From: Enchytraeus crypticus
Lineage: Eukaryota; Annelida; Clitellata; Enchytraeida; Enchytraeidae
Direction: 5' to 3'
Assembly (NCBI GenBank): GCA_905160935.1
Contig: CAJHZI010000254.1
Location: 319,501 to 383,500, forward strand
DNA: 64,000 bases
Both the position numbers and the translations under genes were made by a program. Positions 22,840-34,329 of the stretch are shown here, one piece after another (within the stretch, counting starts at the first letter, position 1; each line of letters starts with the position of its first letter). A model generated the notes under the pieces. The model worked only from the letters and a program-made list of their open reading frames with translations. It was not told the origin of the DNA and ran no database searches.

Positions 22840-23640
22840 AAAGTGCCACTGAAACAGACTGCATTGAATCGCTGAAGAGCAAAAGACAGTCGCTGCCAAA
22901 GAAAAACCTTTTCGCTCTTATCACCAGTAGTGGCGCTGGTCCTCCTGCCTATTTCGTCTATAAAGTCTGATGCGACAGAGTTGACGGGGCCCAGGGTCTC
23001 AAAGGCAAGATATAGCTGCTAGAGATTTCGGCATACTTCAGAGTTTTTCTATTAGCCGAAGCCTCTGCAGCAGCACCAGCAGCAGCGCAAGATAGGCCGA
23101 GATTGCTTACTGAGAAAGTGTCCGTAACGGTGACATCCCAGCTAACAAACTTGCCCTCTGCCCATGGAATTTGTGAGACACCGTCCGGACGCTTCCCATC
23201 AGTGCCGATCAATCCCAGGGGCTCTTTAACGGCTGGGATATTCGCTCGACCCATGGCGCGACAGATCAATTCGTTTAGAAACTGATGTCTGATGATTCTG
23301 CCGGCACTACGCTTGCACGACAGGCCGTGAATGCCTAACGCATTGACTGAGACACCACAAATGCACTTGTGTGGTTCACATAAGGTGGTGCCCAGACGGA
23401 GACCGGTCGCGACTCTGACTGCTTCGTCGTAATTATTACTGTTATAATTATTATTATATTTTTACCCAGGTGTAAAGAACCTGGGGTTTGATAAAACGAT
23501 TCAAGCAATACGTGCTGAATCGCCGCCCGGCTACTCGAGGTCATCAATCGGCTTAAAAGAATTGTTGAAGCAGACTGCATGAAATCTTTGCAAAGTCATA
23601 GAAAGCCTTTGCTAAAGAAAAGATGTCTCTCGCTTATCGT
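22840..23640 (-). mobile_element. Non-LTR retroelement C-terminal region (CCHC-type, family N)
   Basis: Minus-strand remnant: GLRLGTTLCEPHKCICG, then HGLSCKRSAGR and SDGKRPDG/TDGKRPDG followed by SWDVTVTDT (22958-23420). It matches the plus-strand copy at 50794-51500 (LGARICEPHSCPCG, HSLSCKRSAGR, WDVTVTDT). The C-x-C-x(n)-H-x3-C pattern is like the zinc-knuckle region downstream of reverse transcriptase in many LINEs. Clade not determined. 23465-23580 shares a tail segment with 47765-47900. Confidence 0.65.
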
Positions 23641-23760
23641 CGATATAATAATTATTATTATTATCATAAATTATTAGTATTATTGTTATTATTATTATTA
23701 TTATTATTACTATTATTGCTTTTAATAATATTTATATTAAAATTAGGCTTAATAATAAAG
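23640..23760. repeat. (ATT)n microsatellite
   Basis: Imperfect ATT/TTA trinucleotide repeat. Confidence 0.9.
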
Positions 23761-24090
23761 ATTTAACGTCAGTTTCCTTATCCAAGGATGATTCAAATGA
23801 TGATGTCAGGGACGTCCCCATATCACACAGATCGATTCACCCGGACCAATATGTCCCTAAATGAAAGACGGTCCGGTGATCAAAAATGGTCAGGATAGAT
23901 AGAGTATGTCTATGGTGGGAAAATGTATGTCTTAAGCTTGCCAGAAAATGTTGGAAAAGAAGAAACACAAGAGCGAAGACAAATAGATAAAGAGTTTCAG
24001 GTCGTGAGTACCACATGAGAGAATGTTACAGAAAATTGAGAATAATAGATTTAACAAGCCCATGATTATCTATGCAGGAACTACGATGCA
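23755..24090 (-). mobile_element. LINE 3' UTR fragment (family L)
   Basis: Shares GATGATGTCAGGGACGTCCC, GGTCCGGTGATCAAAAATGG and CTATGGTGGGAAAA with 44465-44650 and 53690-53880, where it lies 3' of CR1-like reverse transcriptase remnants on the minus strand. Ends in an ATT-type microsatellite like its sisters. Confidence 0.7.
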
Positions 24091-24204
24091 CAAATAGCAT
24101 TTGATGGATCTATTCCGTTACATATCTATTGATTTAATATATTATGCGTATGTTATTTTTGGTTAAGTTTGCAAAAGTTTGAAATTTTTATCATTTGAAC
24201 CTTC

Positions 24205-24290
24205 TGTTTGTTCTCCAGCTTGAATTTGTAACACGGGTGCTCGATGTTGTCATGAACGACAATGCTATTGCAATTGATATTGAGTTAAGT
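24205..24290 (+). repeat. LINE 3' tail (tail family T)
   Basis: GTGCTCGATGTTGTCATGAA-type sequence followed by GACAATGCTATTGCAATTG, matching tails at 29865-29925 and, reversed, 12645-12700 and 49045-49095. Confidence 0.55.
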
Positions 24291-24307
24291 CTAAACATTA
24301 CAGGAAA

Positions 24308-24315
24308 ATATATAT

Positions 24316-24367
<52 letters not shown>

Positions 24368-24408
24368 ATATATATATATATATACATATATATATACATG
24401 TATATATA

Positions 24409-24440
<32 letters not shown>

Positions 24441-24459
24441 CATTGCATATATATACATG

Positions 24460-24492
<33 letters not shown>

Positions 24493-24559
24493 TTATACGA
24501 TGTATATATAGGCCTATATATGCATATACACATATATATATACATATATATATATATGC

Positions 24560-24601
<42 letters not shown>

Positions 24602-24613
24602 ATATATTTATAT
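24308..24613. repeat. (TA)n/TACATGTA-rich microsatellite
   Basis: Long TA tract with regular TACATGTA interruptions and TAGGCCTA at 24509-24516. Confidence 0.95.
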
Positions 24614-26296
24614 ACAGCGTAAGTAAAAAAAAAGAATACACCTGTAAAAAGTTTGAATATCTCAGGCTACTGTAAATATTTTCCAGTGAGACCTTTACCA
24701 ATTACTGAACGACTAATTGCTGATGGGGTGGCCAATTTTCATTCATTTTGATACATACAGTACATTGGCCAGTTATGCAAGTTTCAGTAGAGGAACCCCC
24801 ATTTTTACCGTAAAATGGCGTTTGCTACAACGGTAAGGGCAGATTGAGTGGCGGATCCAGGGGGGCCCAGGGGGCCCGGGCCTCCCCCCTTAGGCCTGGC
24901 AAAAAAATTTTTAACTTTATTTTCATTGTTTCGATGGTAATTTCTATGTCAACATATGTTTGCATGAGCAGTGGCTTCGGGGGGGGGGGAGTGTATGAGA
25001 GGGAACTCAGTTCCACTATAGCTGAAATGTTTTCAAAAATGGGCCCTACTGGGGCCCAAATATTGTCTACTGGAAGCCCTGTATAAAGGATGGGGGGCCG
25101 AATCATATTGACCGTTTCACTAGCTCTCAATTTTCACATTAACCACTGTATAAGAAGAAAAAAGGGTGTGAGTAAAAATATGAATTTTCTCTCAGAGTAG
25201 TGGTGCAAACAGCCTAGGCTGGGAGGGGCTTTAGCCCCCCCCCCCCCAACGGCCAAAATTGGGTCACTTTTGTAATTCGTCCAGATCTGCTGAGTTTCTT
25301 CGAAGGTGAAACATTTAACCTGCATTTTTCCAAAACAAATGTAGGATTATAGACATTTTAGGCTTCCCCTGACTTTAGTACGGGTATGAGGGGGCAGATA
25401 CGGAGATACACTCACTTTATGAGAGGAGCGCAGTAGTGGAAATAATTAAGCACCCCCCCCCCCTTCTCAGCATTTTTTCTGATTACGTCACATTTCCTGC
25501 TGAAGAAGGCGTGGCGTAAGCAAAAAGTGTGTACACTCTCAACCAAACATGTCGGGCCCCGCCTTAAAAATTTTCTGGATTCGCCCCTGGGCAGATTGCA
25601 CTTCATTGACGAGAAGGTAAAGGTATAACGTCAACACTTTGCTTCTGAAGCTGTTTGATGATTGCTTTGCTCTTCTACCAAATGGTTTAATCTTTCAGCA
25701 GAATGGTGCTCCGGCTCATGCATCTCGTCAGTCACAGGAATGGATCAGCGAGAGAAAACCGGATTTCATTCAGAAAAATGAATGGCCTCCAAACTCTCCC
25801 GATCTAAATTCTCTGGACTACTTTGTCTGGGGAACCATGAATCATCTCTATCAAAAACACCAGCCGAAACCTAAAAGCAAGATAGAACTGAAGGAAGTCT
25901 ACCATCGATCTGGGAGAGAGTGCCGCAAGCTGGAATCAACAAGGCTGTCCTAGCGTTCCGAAAGCGACTGCAGTCATGCGTAGCAGCGGGAGGAAAGCGT
26001 ATCAAATAGTCAGCAATGCTTGCGGATACAACTGGTTCTTTTTGAACCACTACAGCGGCCCTATTCAGGGCCAAAATAAAAATAAAATAAAATATAATTT
26101 ATATTTACAGTGCATTAAAAATGGGGGGTCGCTCTGATGAAACTTGCATAACTGGCCAATCTATGTACCAAAATGGATGAAAATTGACCACCCCATCAGA
26201 AATTAGTCCTTTAGTAATTGGTAAAAGTTTCATCAGAAAATATTAACAATAGCCTGAGATATTCAAATTTTTTGCAAGTGTAATTTTTTTTTACTC

Positions 26297-26303
<7 letters not shown>
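24614..26303 (+). mobile_element. Tc1/mariner relic, copy 2, interrupted
   Basis: Long terminal inverted repeats (left GTAAAAAGTTTGAATATCTC; right end complementary, finishing TACTCACCC) between two (TA)n tracts. The plus strand at 25639-25955 encodes the transposase end: FQQNGAPAH (second catalytic Asp replaced by Asn), then EWPPNSPDLN and DYFVWGT with the third Asp. The N-terminal coding part is missing. A 744-bp hAT-like insertion (24847-25590) splits it. Without it the copy is about 946 bp, close to copy 3. Confidence 0.85.
24847..25590. mobile_element. hAT-like non-autonomous insertion
   Basis: Ends AGTGGCGGATCCAGG and the complement of AGGGGCGAATCCAG. Flanked by the direct repeat GCAGATTG (24839-24846 and 25591-25598), an 8-bp target duplication as expected for hAT. 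The sister mariner at 49745-50708 shows the empty site (GGTAAGGGCAAAATGCAC). Confidence 0.8.

Positions 26304-26358
<55 letters not shown>
26304..26358. repeat. (TA)n microsatellite
   Basis: Pure TA directly after the mariner right end. Confidence 0.95.
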
Positions 26359-26360
<2 letters not shown>

Positions 26361-26861
26361 ACTGATATTTAGCTTCTCTTCTACTAGTTGATGGCTTTGC
26401 TATCAAATTTTGTGTCCTTACCCTTACATATGATTGTGCAAAATGAAAATCAGACTGTAGTATTATAGTCTACCTTGTCAAAACATGTATATGTGACACG
26501 GAGCATGTTGCATAAGTGTGATTAGAAATGCAGCTGAGGTTTCCATGAGTTTTCTGAAAAGGTTTTATATCGCTATAAAAAACTTACCAAATGCAATGTT
26601 TTTGTACACTGTCATAGGTAAATACTGAGGAAGCGCATACAATTTTTTATTGTATTTTACGTTTTAATTTGATTTAATAAATCGCTATTTTCTACGTATA
26701 AATTCTACCCCCCTCCCCCAGTTTAAATTTCACCTCTCCCCAATTCAAATTTCGACCCAACGCCCCCGTTCTATGTTTCAACCATCCACTGTCTGAAACA
26801 TTTCAACCACCCACAACAAATTTGACAACTGCAAAACTGTAAATAGCCTACGTTTACACAG
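26359..26861. other. Intron, no recognised feature
   Basis: Contains a C-rich patch (about 26705-26820). No element or coding signal seen. Confidence 0.5.
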
Positions 26862-26984
26862 AATCATGTCGTGGCAGCCAATCGAAAATCTCTTGTGGCA
26901 GAGACGACACCAGGTGCATAGATGAGTATCTTATTTGTAATGGAAGGAAAGATTGTGTCAGCGGTGGGGACGAAATTAACTGCG
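26862..26984 (+). CDS. LDLa module exon 6
   Basis: A 123-nt phase 1-1 exon between tttacacag and GTGAGA. It encodes SCRGSQSKISC, GRDDTRC, IDEYLIC, NGRKDC and VSGGDEINC. Six cysteines; CNG replaces CDG, and KDC and DE are kept. There is no sequon after Cys2 (CGRD). The exon is only 870 bp from exon 7, one of the two closest pairs in the array, and modules 6 and 7 share the C-R-G start and the GGDE end, so a local tandem exon duplication is likely. Confidence 0.9.
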
Positions 26985-27234
26985 GTGAGAAATTTAATCA
27001 TACTTAAATGTGCCATTCAAATATAGGTGTTCTCTAATCACTTGATCTCTATATTACTATATTTAGATTATATTTGTTTTAAAAACTGAAGTTAGTAAAT
27101 AAATAGCAAGCATTGTAGTGAACTGATAAACTATGTTATAAGCCTAATACTTTAAATACTACATTTTAAAACTGTTCAGCAATTCATGCCATTTTCCGTC
27201 TAACCAGTCCCGTGAATATCCGAGATTTTACTCT

Positions 27235-27350
27235 CATATCCTAGTGGCGGAGAATCGAACCCACGAGATTCCAATTCACCTCAGGATCTGTCATTTAAAA
27301 CTCCTTGATGTGACCATACGCCTCCAATCACTGCGCTACTGAGACATTAA
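27235..27350 (-). repeat. tRNA-derived SINE head (different from family S)
   Basis: The reverse complement contains AGCGCAGTGATTGGAG (A-box-like) and, about 60 bp later, GTGGGTTCGATTCTCC (perfect B box GGTTCGATTC). It lacks a clean cloverleaf, so I call it a SINE head or tRNA-like relic rather than a tRNA gene. Confidence 0.6.
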
Positions 27351-27854
27351 TAAAGTATAAGACATATATGTGTATTAGTATAAGCTAAAAGCTCTTAGAT
27401 TGTGTAATGCAATAGTGCTATTTAAGTTAATAATTTCAATAATTAGTTTCAGTTGGTTTTTCGAGTTAAAATTGATCGAAGATCCGGTGTTGATACATTA
27501 AAATGCTGACCGACTAGTTTAATAAAAATGTTGACAAATATCTGATTTGAAAACAGGATAGAAATTTATGATGTCACTTGAAAATCTGTTATATGATCAT
27601 CGCATGATGTGTCGATTACTGTCGCAAAAAATGCAACCATTTAGATGGGCAGATCATTTAAGCCATTTTTCGTTTACAGTGTTCACGATATGTCAGTTAT
27701 GACGTATCCAATCACATTATAATTATCAGATTGCATCAGATTGAACTCAAAGCAACTTACTTACAGTTGCTCTTTTAATATATATTCAATATCGAGGAAT
27801 ATCTATAACGAGGACCACTCATTTATCTTGTTTTTATTTATATTACTGTCATAG

Positions 27855-27980
27855 AAACATGTCGCGGTAAGGATAGAAGTTTTGTGTATTGTAACGGAAC
27901 GTCTACAAAATGCATTCCGCAGTATCAAATATGCAACGGTGATGACAACTGCGGTAACGGAGGAGACGAGACGAATTGCG
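27855..27980 (+). CDS. LDLa module exon 7
   Basis: A 126-nt phase 1-1 exon between actgtcatag and GTATGG. It encodes TCRGKDRSFVYC, NGTSTKC, IPQYQIC, NGDDNC and GNGGDETNC. Six cysteines; the Ca2+ cage is reduced (CNG, DNC) but DE remains. N-G-T follows Cys2. Two internal sequences, CGCGGTAAGG (near 27863) and CTGCGGTAACGG (near 27950), look like strong donors; use of either would break the module, so they may be cryptic sites. Confidence 0.9.
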
Positions 27981-28502
27981 GTATGGTTTCAACATAAATT
28001 ATTGTTTCATAAGCCTATAACAATTTCCTTTTTCCACTTCATCCCCGTGCTTTTTCTATCGTTCTTTTTGAAATTTCTCTGCAAGCTTATATAATATGAA
28101 TTTATTTGTGCTTTCATAAAATATGCAATACTTATAGGATATTATTCAAACCCATATTTTTTCCACTCTAATACGGTCCACTGCTCACTTTACTTTCGAT
28201 CTTTATTAAAGTATCATTTAATTACGTTTTAATTTTTATTTTTAAAAGTTATCATTAAATTTAATGATAATGTATTACTTAAGTAATTCTTCTTTAGGCG
28301 CATACATGATGACCGTTGGACCATAGTGTGGGATTATTGATATATTAGTGCAGCTGTGCCAAGAACATCTAATAGACATCATTCGAAGAACCTTTTATAT
28401 TATGCTATTACTAACTTATTCAAAATACAATGTAACAACATTATAGAAAGTTAGACCCAGTAAAGTAAATATTTTAATATTAAACTTAGCGAATACGCAG
28501 TT
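27981..28502. other. Intron, no recognised feature
   Basis: AT-rich sequence without repeats I can pair or coding signal. Confidence 0.5.
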
Positions 28503-28542
28503 TGAATTAGAGAATGGAATTTTATGAATGTCCATACTTCCA

Positions 28543-30484
28543 GGGGCGGTTTAGGCTTATGCAAAATTGGGTGGCCAGAGGGGTGGCAAAGGAAAATTTA
28601 GGGGGGCACATATGAGGCTTTTTAGGGCGCTATTAAACCCCTGAACACCCGATGGGGAAATTTTTTAATTATAGTCATGAAACCGCATATTTTCTGAGCA
28701 TCTTATAATGAATATAGAGGATTATTTTTATTTTTGGAAGAAATTGCCATTAATAAATCTTTTCTAGTATAGATCAACTTCATCAACATCACATCTGTCT
28801 AAATAAGCATAAAAAATCGTGAGTGTATGCAGTCCCTGGCTACATCCAAATATGATGTTTTGTAAATGATACTAAACAAAAAGCTAAAACAATTAACGTA
28901 GAAATTTGTAAACTTCAACGTTTTAAATTCGCATTAAAAGGAAGCATTTGCATTTTTTCCAAATCATGACATAAAACAAACATAAACTGAACGAAACCTT
29001 CATTAAATAGCCTACTTAATACATGAATTACATCTATATTGTCATTGCGTACTTTAGACCTAAATGCTAGAAATACAGAAAATTATAACTTAGCTGAATT
29101 GGTAAAACTTTATAAAATAATCTAGCGACTATGGTTCATTCAGATGAAGCCCAAAACTGAGTGAGAAGTAGAATGAACAATCTACCGACTAGAAGACTCC
29201 CAGGCAGATAGCGAGAGCCCTTAATTACTTGTTAATAAATGTGTTCATTGTCTTATCACATCCTTTGAAGTCAACCTAAGGTAGACTTCAAGTTAACGCC
29301 GATGACCTTAATATGCATTATATGGATTCAATTACAGTGTAACAAATTGAAGTCTAAACAACTTTCAGACTCGTACCGGGAGATTTTGCACTCAACAATA
29401 TAAGGTTAGGATGTTTTTCGAGAGTTGGAGAGTTGATTGCGGGAGTCTTTAGTAAAATCAAACAGCTTTTTAATTCGATGAAAGCAGCATCGTAAAACAA
29501 TTAGACAATTTGCACTGAAACTACTACAACCGATTCGTTGTTCTGCCGGTGTCTCAATTAAACTTTTACTTGACTAATCAGCCGACTCGTATTCTGCACC
29601 GCAGATAAGGAATTCTCTTTCATCTACTGTTTCAAAGTCTTCCTTTGAATCACATCGGTGACATCGGCCTCCGCTTTCCTATGAGCAGTTCCATAGGCAG
29701 TTGTAGACCCATCTTTTCCGTCTCTCTTTTCCATCCATTAACTATGAGTTGCGACCAGAACACAAGCCTCCTTTTCTTTAATTTCTTTTATCTTTGAACT
29801 GATTTTTTGGATTTTGTCATTTGCACCTTTTTGTACCTTCTTTTTGCACTCCGGCTGTGATTTGTCTCAAAAGTGCTCGATGTTGTCATTGGCTACAATA
29901 GCACTCTAATTGTTGTTATATTTATGAGCTTCGTAGAAAAGCTCCTCTTGCACTAGACAAAACTTGCAGGGAGGACTGCTGAAATCATTGCTAATCTCAA
30001 TGTCTCATGTAACACTTCTGCAATTGGTCCCAAAAAGCAATTTTAAATCAAGCAGATGATGAAGTATGTGAGAGTCTGATCTATTCGATCTTAGCTTAGT
30101 TGCGTTGCAACATTAGACTAAGCTAATGAAGCTCATTATGAAGGTCTAAAACAAATTCTAAGTTCTAGCTCAGCAGCCCTTCTATATAGTGAGTGGACGC
30201 GGGCAGAGTGCGAGTCTGCGCGTAAGTTTCGGGTTCTGACGGTGTGCCTTAAATTCACTGCTCGATTGTCGTTACTAAAGTGCATCACACTTTAATCAAG
30301 CATCTTAAACAAGCATCGTCTTAAATGAGCATCTGATGCTCCTGATTCAGCACTGATATGTTACGGTAATCAGCAATAAAAATCAATATTTTTTGTTGAC
30401 CATTTTTGGGGTGGCCACAGGGGTAGCCAGCCCTTCATTTGGGTGGCCATGGCCACCCCAGGCCACCCCTCAGAACCACCACTG
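28543..30484. mobile_element. hAT-like DNA transposon relic
   Basis: Left end CAGGGGCGGTTTAGG; right end is the complement of CAGTGGTGGTTCTGAGG. Flanking 8-bp direct repeat CATACTTC/CAGACTTC (one mismatch) and interruption of otherwise continuous E-family sequence support a hAT insertion. I found no transposase. A LINE tail (29865-29925) lies inside, and 28860-29610 is repeated at 32680-32732 plus 34141-34905. Confidence 0.75.
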
Positions 30485-31229
30485 CAGACTTCGGTTCGGT
30501 TCGGTTTGTCGAACATGCAATTTCGGTTTGGTTCGGGTTAGGTTCGGGTTCGACATTCCATCTCACAAAAGTTCGATTCGAGTTCTAAATGGTTCAGTTC
30601 GGTCAATGCTGAAACTATTTAACATGATAAATATCGTTTTGATAAACTATATTTAAAATAGTTTGAGGCTAATGTGCTAATATACATGAAGTCATGTTAA
30701 CGGCCACTTTTTTCACCTGGGCAAAAAGTTTCTAAAGAGAAAGAATAGAGATGGCCTATATCCTTGTGCATTTCTTAAAATATTTCAAACTGACAAACAA
30801 ATATTCAGAAAATAGATATTTAGCTTTCTTAAATGAATCTGAAATATTATTTTTTATTATAACCGGTAATTTTAATTGTTCGTCAAGTTCAAAATATATA
30901 TTATCACTAGATAAAATTTATCATAAATTTATCATTAGATTAGATTTTTATCATTAGATATTTACATATTAGAAACGTTTAGAACTAAGCGGAATTATCT
31001 TGGCTAAAATGTGTTCAATTACTTCAAAAATACATTTTATCAACATAAAAATGCTAAATAAAGAAAATTTGGTAAACACATATGTCCTTCCCCAGAAATA
31101 AAAATAAATATATCATTTTCTATCAATTGAACCAGTAATAAACTTCATAATTTACCTTAAGAGTTTTTAATTTGTAACTTTCTGGTTAACTATGAAGTTC
31201 GAAAATAGTAATGAACATTATTGCATTAT

Positions 31230-31410
31230 TGCATACACATACACATATACACGCATACACACACAAACATGTATCATTATACATGTACTTACATGTATAT
31301 TGTATATACATACACAAATAGATGCACATACGCACATACATATACGCAAATATGAACACATACACATACAAACACTCACGTACACACGCAGATGTATAAG
31401 CACCTAAGCA
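31230..31410. repeat. CA/TACACA-rich simple repeat
   Basis: Imperfect ACACATAC-type repeats that give long but meaningless open frames on both strands. Confidence 0.85.
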
Positions 31411-32679
31411 CACGCAGGCACGAGCGGAAGCACATGGAAGAAATTGTAGGCATAGGCCTACTGACTATACTATTATTTAAAAAATATTACACATAAGCGT
31501 CAGTGTATGAAGCTCATGAGAAAGTTATAATGCTGTTTAGCGTCAGTTCTAAACTTCTAATGATACTGTCAGGTCCCACTGGAAATCAGGAAGTTGAAGG
31601 TTTCCTGCTTTTGGAGCAACTTAAGTTTGCAACAGGTTCAATTATCCAAATGATGTCATTTATCAAGATGAAGGCGGCTGTTCTACTGGTTATAGGGACC
31701 ATACGTTCTGTCACGATCTGCATATAATTGAAGATATATAATATATCCTACGCAGTCTACTTTAAAGCTAAAGCATTGTGGAGACTTGCATAGAGCCAAA
31801 GTTCTTAACATTTATGTAGATATATTTAATACTGTCTAACTTTATAGCCAACTAAGCCTACTTATAGGTGAATTATGGAGCCCACTTTTTATTGACCAGC
31901 GATTTAACCATGCATATATTCTTTACATCTAATATCCATTACATTAATACTATTGCGAATACACTTATCTGAATTATTCTTATGACTAAATAGCCTATAC
32001 GTACTCTACTGATCTAGTGTGATTTAAACGACCCTTTCTTTCATCACCATAATTTTAACGTTTTCATACCTCTACGCTGGCCTACTAAACTGTAAAGTAA
32101 AATATATGTGCAGCTTTGACGGTTAAACTTGGAAATTCAACTGAATGTAAGCTCTTTAGCACTTCTGTAGGGCCTACATGTATTGTCGGCGGAAAGTTTA
32201 CAATTGGCCCCTTGTTTATGCTGCAGCCTATGAAAATGAGCTGTTCCTGTCCCATAAGTTCTACTCTGCTCTTGCGGACAGGGCGCCGCAGAAAACTGAC
32301 TCATTAATGTTGCCGGCACATTGATATATGACTGAATTTCTCTCAACATATTTTATCATTGTATCATTTCTAACACCTTGTCGACGTCGCTGCACGGGAT
32401 TCCCTCACAAAGGCTGCTATTTATTTCAGATTAAAAACTATAGTCTTGATTTGACTTTTACACTAATGACCTCACCTATGTCACTAAGACCATTAAGAGT
32501 AAAACAGTGGTACAGAACTTGGTACTGCATTTAACATTGGGACTAAAAAGTGGTACGGCAATTATCGTACCTGGAACCTGCAGCACCGGTGCCGGCGCCT
32601 ATGCTTATAATAAGAGGGTTAATACATGTAGAAGTAAATATTGATATTTCGATCCTGACTTACAGTACGGTATCACATT
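31411..32679. other. No recognised feature
   Basis: No coding signal, although short open frames occur. It lies inside the nested block. Confidence 0.4.
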
Positions 32680-32732
32680 CAGCTATGATGTTTTATAAAT
32701 GGCATTAAATAAATATCTAAAACAATTAACGT

Positions 32733-34135
32733 TGTCAGGGTGTGTCTTCCCTTAGCAGGCTAATAACACCCAAAACAGACCCTAAACCCTTTAAATGTAC
32801 TAATTAAATGGATTTTGCATCTGACCTCGTAATCAAACTACACTAATCTAAGGACCCCGACCTTTTACGGATTTTATGACAGACTACGTTATTTAATATT
32901 TAATTATTTTAATTTAAAAAACACGAAATAAATATGGATACATACAGTTCAAGAATATAAAGAAATATCCAAATGTTTTATATCAACGAAAACTAATTAA
33001 ATTTAAATGAAATGTCCTTGTAATTGATTCGATCCTATAACGCTTAAACTAAATCACATACTATATCAACCTACAATACCATAATACGCTGTTCTACTCG
33101 ATTAATGTATCAAAACACAAATTCCACTATAAGAATATTAACTAAGTACTTCCACAGCAACTGCATTAAATCACCTTAAATTACCTTTTGGAAACTCTTT
33201 TCTCAGATCAACTATTGATCAAACTCGACTTTGGATATCAACTAATGATCATCCACCACTGTTCTGTAACAGTCTACTCTACTTCTTTTCTTCCTTCTAA
33301 TCCCTTTTCAATCCAAAATATAATGTGGAATTTAATCTACTCGTTCCCTCCGTCATCTTCACCTTCCTCTTTTCTAAACAAAAACAACAATACTCTCTTA
33401 GCTCCCTCCACTCTCGTGACGTCCGGATAATCATAACCTTAAGGAACCCTTAAACTCCTTAGTAATAAAAATAAGTTTTTTATTTATTTTATTTAACGTA
33501 TGCGTTAATCCAGATAGTTGCTTCACTTCTACGGCAACTTAGCGTAGACAGTCCACCCGGTAGGCGGGATAGAGGGCACTCCTCAACGATATGTTTCATG
33601 TTTTGCGATTGGCCGCAGTCGCAAAGCGGTGAATTACAAATACCCCAGTGAAGCTCACTTTCTCTGCATCTACCATGACCCGTACGGAAACGATTCAAAT
33701 GGCACCAACTTCCTCTGCAGAGATTCATTCCTGGTAGCGCTTGAGACGGATCCTGAACCAGATGGTGGTTTCCAACATCAGCGACTGACCACTCTAATCT
33801 CCACTGGGACAGAGACGCCAAGGGATAACATTGCTGCAGCATCTCCCAAACAGGATATCGAGATTTGAGTCTCTTCGGAGGAGGATTAGACAAGTCCAGT
33901 GATAAAGGGAGGGCATGATTTTCACGGACCCTCTGCAGTTGCTTGTGTGCTATCTCCTTTCGACGGATATGAGGGGGCAGTATGTTACAAAGAACTGAGA
34001 GCCACGGCGTTAAAGTAGATTTGATTGTCCCAGAACCTATAAAAATAAGTTAAAATAATACTATATAACTTTCAATATATATGAATAATATAATTAACCC
34101 TACTATACAAATTATCAGGGCATAAATCCCTGACA
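32733..34135. mobile_element. Solo LTR (TGTCAGGG...CCCTGACA) with nested LINE
   Basis: Begins TGTCAGGG and ends CCCTGACA. The 5-bp direct repeat AACGT flanks it (32728-32732 and 34136-34140), and it interrupts sequence that is continuous at 28870-28900. TG...CA ends with a 5-bp duplication are diagnostic of LTR retroelement integration. After removing the nested LINE it is about 0.83 kb, with no internal coding region, so a solo LTR is the simplest reading. Confidence 0.78.
33478..34038 (-). mobile_element. 5'-truncated LINE with 13-bp target duplication
   Basis: Flanked by ATAAAAATAAGTT at 33465-33477 and 34039-34051. The minus strand encodes the end of a LINE ORF: CHLNRFRTGHGRC, CNSPLCDCG, MKHIVEECPLSRL (33489-33730). 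The T-rich edge at 33478 is the copied 3' end. It is inserted into the LTR at 32733-34135. Confidence 0.85.
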
Positions 34136-34269
34136 AACGTAGACATTCGTAAACTTAAACGTTTTAAATTCGCATTAGAATGAAAAATTAGCAATTTTCA
34201 TAAATCAAGACATAAAACAAACATAAACTGAACGAAACCTTAATTAAATAGCCTACTTAATGTAGGAAT

Positions 34270-34329
<60 letters not shown>

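Noticed and set aside
24195-24701. Long open frames rich in Tyr and Ile on both strands, also at 3221-3454, 13820-14014, 19275-19583, 34240-34476 and 38737-39033
   Set aside because: They are translations of (TA)n microsatellites, open because TA repeats lack stops in some frames; no coding evidence.
27235-27350. Possible genuine tRNA gene on the minus strand
   Set aside because: A and B boxes are present but I cannot fold a clean acceptor and anticodon arm; SINE head is the better reading.
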